Shown here: in pieces, positions 8,987 through 17,248 of the stretch
How the letters are laid out: each line of letters begins with the position of its first letter
Position numbering within the stretch: position 1 is the stretch's first letter
Assembly: GCA_947632215.1 (NCBI GenBank)
Contig: CANROJ010000018.1
Span: 1 to 40,041 of the forward strand
Origin: an uncultured Flavobacterium sp.
GTDB lineage: Bacteria > Bacteroidota > Bacteroidia > Flavobacteriales > Flavobacteriaceae
Length of the DNA stretch: 40,041 nucleotides
Reading direction: 5' to 3'
The notes under the pieces: model-generated
The model's database searches: none
Seen by the model: only the letters and a program-made list of their open reading frames with translations
Told to the model about the DNA's origin: nothing
Translations under genes and position numbers: made by a program

Positions 8987-9784
8987 ATGCGATATTTGAT
9001 GGGTGCTATTATGTTGTTTAGTCTTTATAGCGTTCAGGGGCAAGATACATTGAGAACAAAGTTTTTTAGTACTGAGAAACTCGGGGCAGATCAAATATTT
9101 TTAGCCAAGGACCCTTATGATAATACTTTTGTAAGACAGGATAATACTCTTTTGAAATTAAGCAGGTATAATACAACAGAGTATACAAACCCTAGCCAAG
9201 ATACCCTTAGTCAAGTAGATCTTAGTCAAGCCAACTCTGTTTTAGCTTTTTACCACCAGAGCCAGAGTCTTTTTACTTTGAGTAAGGATTTAAAATAAAT
9301 CAAAGTTATTGATTTTACATTGAGATTTCCAAATATGAATGCGGTGTATATCTCAAGTGCTTCAGCAAGAAGACTTTGGATTGTTGATAATGGTCAAAAG
9401 ACAAGTATTCGTCTGTATAATACAGTATCTCTAGAGCGGCATCTAGTATACACTTTACAAGGGGAGAATAGCAAAGATTATTTTTCCACGCTAAGTCATT
9501 TTTTTTGGGTAGATAAGGATAATTATCTACATGGAATTGACACTAAAGGTAATGTTGTCTTAGAGTATTTATTGCCCTCTGACTATGACCAAATGCAGAT
9601 CTTAGATAATAGAAGATTAATTTATTTATATCAAAATAATCTGTATTATCTTGATATTGCTACAGATAAGGTATACCCCATTGCTTTAAAAGATAAAAGG
9701 ATTTTAGGCTTCTTTTATAACACCCAAAAATTGAGTATTTTTGTCGAACAAAAGATAAACAATTACATAATAAAATTACCATAA
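8987..9784 (+). pseudogene. Secreted conserved protein broken by an in-frame TAA
   Basis: One reading frame of about 265 codons interrupted by a single TAA at 9296-9298. The 5' part (103 aa, ATG at 8987) has a signal peptide ending near SVQGQD; the 3' part continues in the same frame without a shift (IKVIDFTLRFPN at 9299 onward) through RLWIVDNG and NLYYLDIATDKVYP to 9784. From memory it resembles a secreted beta-propeller-like family next to dNK/DHFR genes in Flavobacteriia, where an unbroken L-N/K-E-I reading is common, so a GAA-to-TAA change is the simplest cause. It could also be a sequencing error. The 3' part could only be translated by re-initiation at a TTG (9320) or ATG (9335). Confidence 0.7.
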
Positions 9785-10398
9785 TGCATATAGCTATCGC
9801 TGGAAATATTGGAGCAGGAAAAACTACATTGACCACATTGTTGGCACAGGAATATAAATGGGAACCTCATTTTGAAGATGTAGTGGATAATCCATACTTA
9901 GATGATTTTTACCATCAGATGGACCGTTGGTCTTTCAATCTTCAGGTTTATTTTTTAAATAGTCGTTTTCGACAAGTATTGCAGATTAGACAAAGCGGTA
10001 AACAAATAATACAGGATCGTACTATTTATGAGGATGCACATATATTTGCACCAAATTTGCATGCTATGGGACTAATGAGTCAAAGAGATTATGAGAATTA
10101 CTCCTCTTTGTTTGAACTTATGCAAGGATTAGTTGGTGCGCCAGATCTTCTAATTTACTTAAGAAGTTCTGTTCCTAACTTGGTAAATCAGATTCGTCAA
10201 AGAGGTAGGGATTATGAAAACTCTATATCGGAGGACTACTTGTCTAATTTAAATAAGAGATATGAGGATTGGATTAAGGGATACGATAAAGGTAAATTAC
10301 TTATTATAGATGTAGATGATCTTGACTTTGTTGGCAATCAAGGAGATTTTGAAAATGTCAAAAATAAGATAGACCAACTATTAAAAGATATAAGATAG
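9784..10398 (+). CDS. Deoxynucleoside kinase (dAK/dGK family)
   Basis: 204-aa kinase that phosphorylates deoxynucleosides to dNMPs in the salvage pathway. The P-loop GNIGAGKTT is at residues 7-15; the DRTIYEDA segment corresponds to the family's (E/D)RS motif, and RQRGRDYE near residue 140 is the arginine-rich LID. Base specificity (dA, dG, or broader) cannot be read from sequence. The ATG at 9784 overlaps the stop of the broken upstream gene by one base, indicating translational coupling in the thyA-folA operon. A strong hairpin ends the transcription unit just downstream. Confidence 0.93.
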   Translation: MHIAIAGNIGAGKTTLTTLLAQEYKWEPHFEDVVDNPYLDDFYHQMDRWSFNLQVYFLNSRFRQVLQIRQSGKQIIQDRTIYEDAHIFAPNLHAMGLMSQRDYENYSSLFELMQGLVGAPDLLIYLRSSVPNLVNQIRQRGRDYENSISEDYLSNLNKRYEDWIKGYDKGKLLIIDVDDLDFVGNQGDFENVKNKIDQLLKDIR

Positions 10399-10411
10399 AT
10401 AAACTAATCTT

Positions 10412-10456
10412 AAACTAAAAAGGAGCTAATTCATGGAGTTAGCTCCTTTTTAGTTT
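10412..10456. terminator. Terminator after the deoxynucleoside kinase gene
   Basis: Perfect 18-bp arms (10412-10429 and 10439-10456) with a 9-nt loop; the A-rich 5' flank and T-rich 3' flank are part of the stem. Fits an intrinsic terminator of the thyA-dNK operon and could act in both directions. Confidence 0.85.
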
Positions 10457-10582
10457 GAATATATAGTTCAATTATAGATTTTGGGGATAAATATTCTCTT
10501 ATGGTATGTGTTTAATTTTTAATTTAGCAAAAACATCTTAATTTTTCTTATTTTAAAGATAAATAATCTATAGTTTGCTATA

Positions 10583-10616
10583 TTGTGTAGATTTCTTTTT
10601 GGAATTAGTATATTTG
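10583..10616 (+). promoter_or_regulatory. Orphan promoter-like sequence
   Basis: TTG (10583-10585), 23 nt, then TATATTTG (10609-10616), a perfect -7 match with slightly long spacing. No gene follows on the plus strand before the hairpin at 10751. Could be chance in AT-rich DNA. Confidence 0.25.
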
Positions 10617-10750
10617 ATTTAAGAAAGTTATATAAATCAATGTACTGTATAGTTAGTAGATGACTATAGCTCCTTTGTTAGATAAAGAAATAATAGTGGA
10701 TTAGCATTGGAATTCATTTTTTGTTTAAAAAGAGGTTATTATATCAAAGA

Positions 10751-10777
10751 AATGGTCGGGATCAATTCCCGACCATT
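10751..10777. terminator. GC-rich hairpin at the gldA 3' end
   Basis: Perfect 11-bp arms AATGGTCGGGA / TCCCGACCATT (10751-10761, 10767-10777), 5-nt loop. It lies 57 nt beyond the gldA stop. Neither strand has a clean U-tract (TCTTT on minus, ATCTTT on plus), so termination is likely but imperfect. Confidence 0.55.
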
Positions 10778-10833
10778 ATCTTTAATAGAGCTTTAATAGC
10801 CAAGTAAAAAATGTTCTTTTTTATATAAATTCT

Positions 10834-11730
10834 TTATTTAGTAATTTCGTGAAATAAGTGTTCAAGGTTCTGATTTTTCACTCCCATGGACAAGGTTTTT
10901 AAACCTTGCTCTTGTGCAAAATCATATACCATTGGTCGATAATCTTTGTCTATTGGAAATACAAGCTCCCATTTATTATCAAAAATATGAATGGCTTTTT
11001 GCAAACCAATAATACGTTCTATAAATTGGATTTCAATCTTATAATCAAATTCTACTGCAATGATTTGCTTGTCTTTTTGGCCAAGCATATCCCTTAGGGA
11101 TTGGTCAGCTATTATTTTTCCTTTGTTGATAATAATAACTCGCTCACACATTGCTTCTACTTCTTGCATGATATGAGTAGAGAGTAGTACAGTTTTATTT
11201 TTGCCAATCTCTTTAATAAGTTGTCTAATTTCAACGAGTTGATTGGGGTCTAATCCCGTTGTTGGTTCATCTAAAATAAGTACTGCAGGGTCGTGTAGTA
11301 ATGCAGTAGCTATTCCTAAGCGTTGACGGTATCCTTTGGAGAGCTGATTGATTTTTTTATCTATTACTTCTTGCAGAGATGTTTGATTGATAACCGTTGT
11401 GATACGATTTTTATCTACTTTGTAGATTTGAGCGTTAAATTGTAGATATTCCCAAACATACATCTCTAAATATAAAGGATTGTGTTCGGGCAAATAGCCA
11501 ATGGATTGTTGTACTTTTTTAGGTTCTTGTTCAAGGTCAAAATCATTTACAAAAGCCTTACCGCTTTGCATGGTGCAATAGGTGGTTAAGATTTTCATTA
11601 GCGTTGATTTACCAGCGCCGTTAGGGCCTAAAAATCCTACGATTTGCCCAGTAGCAATAGAAAAGCTTACCTTGTCAAGTGCTTGTAGGTTGCCATATGA
11701 TTTACTTAAGTTTTGAACCGAAATTGACAT
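10834..11730 (-). CDS. gldA: Gliding motility ABC transporter ATP-binding subunit GldA
   Basis: 298-aa ABC ATPase. Walker A GPNGAGKST is at residues 35-43, the signature LSKGYRQRLG near 133, Walker B VLILDEPTTGLDP near 154, and the switch His in LLSTHIMQEVEAMCERV. The beginning MSISVQNLSKSYGN, the IGYLPEHNPLYLEMYVWEYL stretch and the C-terminal extension after residue 220 closely resemble GldA, which with GldF and GldG forms an ABC transporter linked to gliding motility in Flavobacterium. gldF and gldG are not here, which is normal since they are often unlinked. A general ABC exporter ATPase is the fallback. Monocistronic, with a promoter at 11752-11759. Confidence 0.88.
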   Translation of the reverse strand: MSISVQNLSKSYGNLQALDKVSFSIATGQIVGFLGPNGAGKSTLMKILTTYCTMQSGKAFVNDFDLEQEPKKVQQSIGYLPEHNPLYLEMYVWEYLQFNAQIYKVDKNRITTVINQTSLQEVIDKKINQLSKGYRQRLGIATALLHDPAVLILDEPTTGLDPNQLVEIRQLIKEIGKNKTVLLSTHIMQEVEAMCERVIIINKGKIIADQSLRDMLGQKDKQIIAVEFDYKIEIQFIERIIGLQKAIHIFDNKWELVFPIDKDYRPMVYDFAQEQGLKTLSMGVKNQNLEHLFHEITK

Positions 11731-12050
11731 AAGAAGTATTATTTATAAAAACAAAAGTAAGGTTTTAAAATATATAATGAAAGAGCTCTTCTTCTAGGGT
11801 GTCTTTCTTTTTAAGTCTATAAAGAGACTTTAGAAGAAGTCTTTGAGATACTAGCTTTAGAGTAATTCTAAGTTAATAACCTTGAATTAGTAATGCAATA
11901 GAGTAGTAAATAGAATTTTATTGTAATAAAAAAAACAAATAAAAAATACGCTAATCCTATATTAGTGCATGATATTAGTGGTAAATTGTGCTTTACCAAG
12001 TATAAGAGCTAGCAAACTGTATAAATAAAAAAATAATTAATTACATTACC
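11731..12050. other. 320-nt divergent intergenic region (gldA / aroF) with nested repeats
   Basis: Besides the gldA -7 element, it contains nested inverted repeats: outer 9-bp arms CTTCTTCTA/TAGAAGAAG (11788-11796, 11831-11839), inner arms AAGTCT/AGACTT (11813-11818, 11825-11830). Nearer aroF are a direct repeat ATATTAGTG (11959-11967, 11972-11980) and the inverted repeat GGTAAA-N6-TTTACC (11980-11997). No convincing TAnnTTTG promoter for aroF was found. An aromatic-amino-acid control region is possible but unproven. Confidence 0.35.
11752..11759 (-). promoter_or_regulatory. Putative -7 element of gldA
   Basis: Minus-strand TACTTTTG, a perfect TAnnTTTG match, 22 nt before the gldA ATG. No TTG -33 box seen. 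Confidence 0.5.
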
Positions 12051-13133
12051 ATGGAGAAAATGAATGTTAACACACAATGGTTAAGTATCTTTGCAGGACA
12101 AAATCCTGCAATAATTGCAGGACCTTGTAGTGCTGAGACGCCAGAACAAGTTTTAAGTATTGCAAAATCTTTACCAAAAGAGGTAAAAGTCTTTCGCGCG
12201 GGGATTTGGAAGCCAAGAACTAGGCCTGGGGGGTTTGAAGGAGTTGGAGCTATAGGATTAAAATGGTTGCAAGAAGTAAAAAGACAAACCGGTATGTTAC
12301 TTGCTACCGAAGTAGCTACAGCTGAGCACGTACATTTGTGTTTAGAACACGATATTGATATTCTCTGGATTGGTGCTCGTACGGCTGTGAATCCTTTTGC
12401 AGTACAGGAAATTGCTGATGCATTAAAAGGAACAGATAAAATTGTACTTTTAAAAAATCCAATTAATCCTGATTTAGCTTTATGGATGGGAGGACTAGAG
12501 AGATTCTATGCTGCTGGTATAACTAAATTAGGTGTAATTCATCGTGGATTTAGTACTTATGAAAAAACTAAGTATAGAAATAATCCAGAATGGCAAATAC
12601 CAATTGATTTAAAGTTACATTTGCCTAATATTCCTGTGTTTTGTGATCCATCTCATATTACAGGGAAAAGAGCCGAGGTATTTAAAGTATCTCAACAGGC
12701 TTTGGATTTGAATTTTGAAGGTTTAATGATTGAAACACATTGCGATCCTGATAATGCATGGAGTGATGCTGCTCAGCAAGTAACACCTAAGGAATTAGAT
12801 CAGATTATAAACGATTTAACTGTTAGAAATATTACTGATTCTACGGAAGAGTTTTTACAAAAGATTCAATCCTACCGTATCCAAATTGATGATATGGATA
12901 GTAAGTTGTTGGATTTGTTAAGAAAACGTATGGCTATTTCTGATGAAATAGGAAGTCTTAAAAGAGACAAAAATGTTGCTGTATTTCAACAAAGTAGATG
13001 GTCAGATATGCTTGAGAAATTACAAAAAGAAGGTCAGCATATTGGCTTTACTAAAGAGTTTGTCACGGATATCTATACAGCAATCCACCAAGAAAGCATC
13101 CTGAGACAGGATCAAATTATAAACAAGAAATAA
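12051..13133 (+). CDS. aroF: Bifunctional DAHP synthase / chorismate mutase (type II)
   Basis: 360-aa fusion. Residues about 10-265 are a KDPG/KDO8P-like DAHP synthase, which condenses erythrose 4-phosphate and PEP to enter the shikimate pathway: IIAGPCSAE (19-27), FRAGIWKPRTRPGGFEGVG and DPSHITGKR are core family motifs. Residues about 275-355 are an AroQ chorismate mutase helix bundle (IDDMDSKLLDLLRKRMAISDEIG). Fusion lets the mutase domain sense prephenate or aromatic end products in related enzymes; that control is inferred here. An alternative ATG at 12060 would drop three residues. rsgA follows after 19 nt; aroA, a later step of the same pathway, is 4 kb downstream. Confidence 0.94.
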   Translation: MEKMNVNTQWLSIFAGQNPAIIAGPCSAETPEQVLSIAKSLPKEVKVFRAGIWKPRTRPGGFEGVGAIGLKWLQEVKRQTGMLLATEVATAEHVHLCLEHDIDILWIGARTAVNPFAVQEIADALKGTDKIVLLKNPINPDLALWMGGLERFYAAGITKLGVIHRGFSTYEKTKYRNNPEWQIPIDLKLHLPNIPVFCDPSHITGKRAEVFKVSQQALDLNFEGLMIETHCDPDNAWSDAAQQVTPKELDQIINDLTVRNITDSTEEFLQKIQSYRIQIDDMDSKLLDLLRKRMAISDEIGSLKRDKNVAVFQQSRWSDMLEKLQKEGQHIGFTKEFVTDIYTAIHQESILRQDQIINKK

Positions 13134-13152
13134 GTTAAGATAAAGGCATTAT

Positions 13153-14118
13153 ATGAAAGGAGTAGTTTACAAATCAACAGGAAGTTGGTACATTGTTAAA
13201 TCACAAGATGGTGTTTTCTATGATTGTAGAATCAAAGGGAAGTTCCGTTTAAAAGGTATTAAAAGTACTAATCCAATTGCTGTGGGTGATCATGTTGAAT
13301 TTGAACTCGAACAAAATAATGATGTAACTACAGGGGTAATCAATAAAATTGAGCCACGTATGAATTACATTGTTCGCAAGAGTGTTAACTTATCCAAACA
13401 AGTTCATATTATTGCCTCCAATATTGATACGGTTTTTTTAGTGGTAACTATAAATAATCCTGTCACAACTACAAGTTTTATTGACAGGTTTTTAGTCACC
13501 ACTGAGGCCTATGGTATTAAAGCTGTATTAGTTTTTAATAAGATAGATACTTTTGAGGACCAAACTTTAGATGATCAGCTCTATTTGCAATACATCTATT
13601 CCTCTATTGGTTATGAGTGTGTTCGTGTTTCTGCTACCACGGGTAAAGGATTAGAACAAATTAAAGACAGAATGCTGGGCAAGGTATCCATGTTTAGTGG
13701 ACATTCAGGAGTTGGCAAATCAACTTTGATTAATGCCATCGAGCCAGGATTGAACTTAAAGACATCTGTTATTTCTGAACAACATCAACAAGGTCAACAT
13801 ACCACTACATTTGCTGAAATGTATGATTTGAGTTTTGATGCAAGAATTATCGATACCCCAGGTATTAGAGGATTTGGAGTTGTTGATATGGAAGATACGG
13901 AAATAGGAGATTATTTTCCGGAATTCTTTGCTTTGAAAGATCAGTGTAAATTCAATAATTGTTTGCATAGACAAGAGCCTGATTGTGCAGTGAAGCAAGC
14001 TTTAGATAAAGATGAACTTTCCTGGTCTCGTTACAGAAGCTATATTCAGATATTAGATAAAGAAGAAGAGCATTATCGTACCGATGTTTATAAAGATGGG
14101 AAAAACCAAGACGAATAG
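13153..14118 (+). CDS. rsgA: Small ribosomal subunit biogenesis GTPase RsgA
   Basis: 321-aa circularly permuted GTPase that tests and matures the 30S subunit. Order of motifs is the hallmark: an N-terminal OB fold (about 1-75, including VGDHVEFEL), then G4 NKID (near 135), G1 GHSGVGKST (near 183) and G3 DTPGIRGFG (near 234), then a zinc-binding segment with CKFNNCLHRQEPDC (near 270). Cotranscribed with aroF (19-nt gap). Its stop codon lies within a strong terminator hairpin, so the operon probably ends here. Confidence 0.97.
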   Translation: MKGVVYKSTGSWYIVKSQDGVFYDCRIKGKFRLKGIKSTNPIAVGDHVEFELEQNNDVTTGVINKIEPRMNYIVRKSVNLSKQVHIIASNIDTVFLVVTINNPVTTTSFIDRFLVTTEAYGIKAVLVFNKIDTFEDQTLDDQLYLQYIYSSIGYECVRVSATTGKGLEQIKDRMLGKVSMFSGHSGVGKSTLINAIEPGLNLKTSVISEQHQQGQHTTTFAEMYDLSFDARIIDTPGIRGFGVVDMEDTEIGDYFPEFFALKDQCKFNNCLHRQEPDCAVKQALDKDELSWSRYRSYIQILDKEEEHYRTDVYKDGKNQDE

Positions 14119-14130
14119 TCTTGGTTTTTT
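14101..14130 (+). terminator. rsgA terminator overlapping the stop codon
   Basis: Perfect 12-bp arms (14101-14112, 14118-14129) with the 5-nt loop GAATA and a run of eight T (14125-14132, partly in the stem). The last codons and the TAG of rsgA (14116-14118) lie inside the hairpin, so the terminator costs no extra DNA. Confidence 0.85.
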
Positions 14131-14223
14131 TTATATTTATAAAAAGTAACTTTATCTTTAGAATCAATTTGGATATCATTTTTTAAAATCACAATTTTCT
14201 TATCCTATTAATATTGTTAGAAT

Positions 14224-16203
14224 ATGACATATAGATTATTTATAGTGGCTTGCTTATTTCTTTGTTCCCCTTGGCTTATAGCACAAAAAAGCCTTAGCCC
14301 GATAAGCTCGTTTGAATTAAGTCAAAGGCAAAGTCTTAGTTTCCCGGGAGCTTTAGCTGAAATTTTAGAGGAAAACCAACAAGTGTATTTTGCTTTTAGC
14401 AATGTTGATGGTGAATTTAAAGTAGTGGAACAAGTTAGCAGAAAAATCAAAATATATGATTCTAATGCAGCTTCGAAGGCTAGTTTTATGGTAGATTACG
14501 TTCAAAACAATTATATAAGTGAACAGGTTGAACTCTTAGAAGCTCAAGTTTATCACTTACAAGCAGGTAAGGTTTTAGAATCAGCTGTTCCCAAAGAATG
14601 GGTAATGCAACAAAATCTAGGAAATTCACATAAGCAAAAAGGAATCGACTTCTCTAAAGTTTCTAGTGGAAGTGTGATTGTTTACTCTTACATGAAGATA
14701 AGCAATTATATTGATATGTTGCCAGTGTGGCAAATTCAGTCAGATTTACCTAAACAAAAGAGTTTTTATCAAAGTATTGTGCCTAATTATTATGAGTATA
14801 ATCTCATTTCTTCTGGAGATATTCAGATACAAACAACTAAAAGTACAACGGTGAGTGATTTCTCTGGATCTTCTAGATTTTTAAGAGCTACAAAGGTGCC
14901 TTCTGTCCAAATTAATATGCAGGCTGTAGATATTGCGCCTTATCTTGGTGAACCATTTAGCAATAATGAGCAAAACTATATAGCTTGGGTCAAACAAGAA
15001 TTGGTTAAACTGGATTCTCCATATTTTGGAAAACAGACTATTTTGGAATCGGAAAAGGATTTTATAAATGGTTTGTATGACAATAAATATTTTTACGGAC
15101 AAATTGATATAGATAGCTATTATAAGAAGAAATTAGAAAAAGAGGCTTATTTAGTTTTAGAACCTAAAGATAGAGCCCAGAAAGTATTAGAATTTGTGCA
15201 AAGTAAAGTTAAATGGGATGGTGATTATTCCATTTATGCCCAAAACGGAGTCAAAACTGCTTATAGAAAAGGCCTTGGGAACTCTGCTGATATCAATTTA
15301 ATGCTTATTAGTATGTTAAGGTATGTTGATCTAGAGGCTTATCCTGTTTTGTTAAGTACCCTGAGTAATGGTATTAAAAAACAGTGGCAACATAACTATT
15401 TTAATAATGTAATTGTTGGACTTAAAATTAATCAGGATTATTTTTTCTTAGATGCTAGTTCTAATATTTCAACTTTAGGGATTTTACCAATAGAGGATTT
15501 GAATGGGGTAGGTATGCTTGTTGGAAAGAATCCTAAAGAGCAATTACATTTTAATATGATTCCTTCTTTTATGTCTTCCTCTACTTATGCTTATCAACTA
15601 CAATTACAAAATGATGGAGCCCTTAAGGGAAGTATCAGAGGTAGTTTTCAAGGATATGATCAAGTTAGTACCAGTTCTTTTGTAGAAAAAGAGGGGAAAT
15701 TTGGCTTTACTAATATGTTTGAGTACGTTCATAATGGATTGCGATTAAGCAATGTGAATTTTACAGACCTATACTCCAAAGACAATAGTCTAAGATTAAA
15801 TGCCGATGTGTATAAGCAACATGCTTTGCTAAATTTTAATAATAAGATTTTTTTCAATGCTTTTGACTTTTTTGCCTTTAAGAATAATCCTTTCACGGCC
15901 AAGACAAGGCTAGCCGATATTTCATGGGGATACCCTAGTACTCAGAATTATCTTGTTGGAGTAAACTTACCAAAAGGGTATAAAGTAAGTAGTGTGCCCA
16001 AAGGGTTTACTATACAAGAAAAAGACCTTGGCTTATTTGCCCAGACTACAATTAGTCAGACGGATAATGGCCTTGAGGTGAAATTAGTTTTTACACGTTC
16101 TATGGCAACTATTCCAGCAAAAGACTACGCTAAAGCACAAAGGTTTTTTGCTGAATTAGAACAAAAGTTGCAAGAGTATGTTATTTTTGAAGTAAGTAAA
16201 TAA
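14224..16203 (+). CDS. Secreted DUF3857 / transglutaminase-like protein
   Basis: 659-aa protein with a signal peptide (about 1-20, ending LIAQK), a DUF3857 region (about 50-210) and a transglutaminase-like core (about 315-400). The core has the usual helix VLEFVQSKVKWDGDYS, but where active transglutaminases carry a catalytic Cys the sequence reads GLGNSADINLMLISML, with no Cys, so it is probably not a classical protease/transglutaminase. The C-terminal third is beta-rich. Such proteins are common in Bacteroidota periplasms and outer-membrane surfaces; role unknown. It sits between the rsgA terminator and dtd, 19 nt upstream of the latter. Confidence 0.85.
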   Translation: MTYRLFIVACLFLCSPWLIAQKSLSPISSFELSQRQSLSFPGALAEILEENQQVYFAFSNVDGEFKVVEQVSRKIKIYDSNAASKASFMVDYVQNNYISEQVELLEAQVYHLQAGKVLESAVPKEWVMQQNLGNSHKQKGIDFSKVSSGSVIVYSYMKISNYIDMLPVWQIQSDLPKQKSFYQSIVPNYYEYNLISSGDIQIQTTKSTTVSDFSGSSRFLRATKVPSVQINMQAVDIAPYLGEPFSNNEQNYIAWVKQELVKLDSPYFGKQTILESEKDFINGLYDNKYFYGQIDIDSYYKKKLEKEAYLVLEPKDRAQKVLEFVQSKVKWDGDYSIYAQNGVKTAYRKGLGNSADINLMLISMLRYVDLEAYPVLLSTLSNGIKKQWQHNYFNNVIVGLKINQDYFFLDASSNISTLGILPIEDLNGVGMLVGKNPKEQLHFNMIPSFMSSSTYAYQLQLQNDGALKGSIRGSFQGYDQVSTSSFVEKEGKFGFTNMFEYVHNGLRLSNVNFTDLYSKDNSLRLNADVYKQHALLNFNNKIFFNAFDFFAFKNNPFTAKTRLADISWGYPSTQNYLVGVNLPKGYKVSSVPKGFTIQEKDLGLFAQTTISQTDNGLEVKLVFTRSMATIPAKDYAKAQRFFAELEQKLQEYVIFEVSK

Positions 16204-16222
16204 AGAAAAATAAATATATAAA

Positions 16223-16675
16223 GTGAGGGTAGTTATACAGCGTGTTACGCAAGCTAGCGTTGAGGTAGAAGGCAAAGTAGTTGGTCAAATTAACCAAGGC
16301 TTATTAGTTTTATTAGGTATAGAGGATGCCGATGATCACAGCGATATTAATTGGTTAGCTAACAAGATAGTTAACTTGCGTATTTTTGATGATCAAGATA
16401 AGGTGATGAATAAATCCCTATTAGACAATCAGGGTGAGGTTTTGTTAGTGAGTCAATTCACTTTGCATGCAATGACTAAGAAAGGGAATCGTCCCTCTTA
16501 TATTCGTGCAGCAAAGCCTGAATTTGCAAATAAACTATACCAAGAATTTGCCTCAGAATTACATAGGTTAACTAATAAAATTCCGCAAATGGGAGTTTTT
16601 GGTGCCGATATGGCCGTGAGTCTACTCAATGATGGACCAGTAACAATTATTATAGATACAAAAGATAAACAGTAA
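16223..16675 (+). CDS. dtd: D-aminoacyl-tRNA deacylase
   Basis: 150-aa DTD, a homodimeric editing enzyme that frees D-amino acids (and Gly from mischarged tRNA) from tRNA. The diagnostic motifs are visible: the start MRVVIQRVTQASVEVEGKVV, the catalytic-site SQFTLHAMTKKGNRPS (near 78-93) and the C-terminal GxFGADMAVSLLNDGPVTIII (the Gly-cisPro-like NDGPVT segment). Translation starts at GTG (16223), required because the family's MRVVIQRV begins exactly there and no ATG lies nearby. The stop overlaps the next ATG by one base. Confidence 0.97.
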   Translation: MRVVIQRVTQASVEVEGKVVGQINQGLLVLLGIEDADDHSDINWLANKIVNLRIFDDQDKVMNKSLLDNQGEVLLVSQFTLHAMTKKGNRPSYIRAAKPEFANKLYQEFASELHRLTNKIPQMGVFGADMAVSLLNDGPVTIIIDTKDKQ

Positions 16676-16890
16676 TGAACTATATCGCAAAATTAGGGCT
16701 CTTTACCCTTTTATTTATTGTTTTTAATTGGTTTATATCCGATGATATGTTTTGCGCCATGGAACTAAATAGCTCATGCTTGTTTAGTTTCTTTAGTAAG
16801 TATATCCTATTTATGGGACTTATGATTATATACGATAAATGGGGTTCTAAGAAAAAGAAGATAAATAACAAAAACACAAAAATTAAGTAG
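16675..16890 (+). CDS. Small two-helix membrane protein, unknown
   Basis: 71-aa protein not recognised. Two hydrophobic segments (about 4-22 and 38-56) flank a short polar loop holding two Cys (CAMELNSSC), followed by a very basic tail (KWGSKKKKINNKNTKIK). The ATG overlaps the dtd stop by one base and the MazG-like gene starts 2 nt after its stop, so it is probably a genuine translated gene rather than chance. The basic tail would be cytoplasmic by the positive-inside rule. Confidence 0.55.
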   Translation: MNYIAKLGLFTLLFIVFNWFISDDMFCAMELNSSCLFSFFSKYILFMGLMIIYDKWGSKKKKINNKNTKIK

Positions 16891-16892
16891 AT

Positions 16893-17219
16893 ATGAATAT
16901 ACTCGACGCACAAAAACAAGTGGATAATTGGATTAAAGAACATGGGGTTCGTTATTTTAATGAGCTAACTAATATGGCACAGTTAACAGAGGAAGTGGGA
17001 GAAGTTGCTCGTATTATTGCACGTCGTTATGGCGAGCAAAGTGAAAAAGAAAGTGATAAGAATAAAGATTTAGGTGAAGAATTGGCCGATGTTGTTTTTG
17101 TAGTTTTATGTTTAGCCAATCAAACAGGGATAAATCTACAAGAAGCTTTTGATAAGAAATTAGATATCAAAACTAACAGAGATCATCAAAGACACCATAA
17201 TAATGAGAAATTAAAATAA
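16893..17219 (+). CDS. MazG-like nucleotide pyrophosphohydrolase
   Basis: 108-aa all-alpha NTP pyrophosphohydrolase of the MazG-like superfamily, which cleaves (d)NTPs to (d)NMPs plus PPi and removes unwanted nucleotides. The metal-binding pairs are seen as LTEEVGEVARII (EExxE type, near 30-41) and LGEELADVVFVVLCLA (ExxD, near 61-76). Single-domain length matches the short family members. Compact cotranscription with dtd suggests a housekeeping role; substrate is not predictable. Confidence 0.88.
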   Translation: MNILDAQKQVDNWIKEHGVRYFNELTNMAQLTEEVGEVARIIARRYGEQSEKESDKNKDLGEELADVVFVVLCLANQTGINLQEAFDKKLDIKTNRDHQRHHNNEKLK

Positions 17220-17248
17220 ATACAATTATCAATAAAAACTAGTTAAGT

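Larger units (their letters stand above)
10399..10833. other. 435-nt convergent intergenic region (dNK / gldA)
   Basis: Contains the dNK terminator (10412-10456), then about 290 nt of AT-rich sequence with a promoter-like TTG-N23-TATATTTG (10583-10616, plus strand), and a GC-rich hairpin at 10751-10777 near the gldA stop. The promoter-to-hairpin span could be a roughly 150-nt transcript; no credible protein is encoded (longest peptide seen is 14 codons). Confidence 0.4.

Noticed and set aside
9296..9298. Programmed stop-codon read-through or recoding at the TAA
   Set aside because: TAA is not used for selenocysteine or pyrrolysine and no recoding stem was evident; mutation or sequencing error is simpler.
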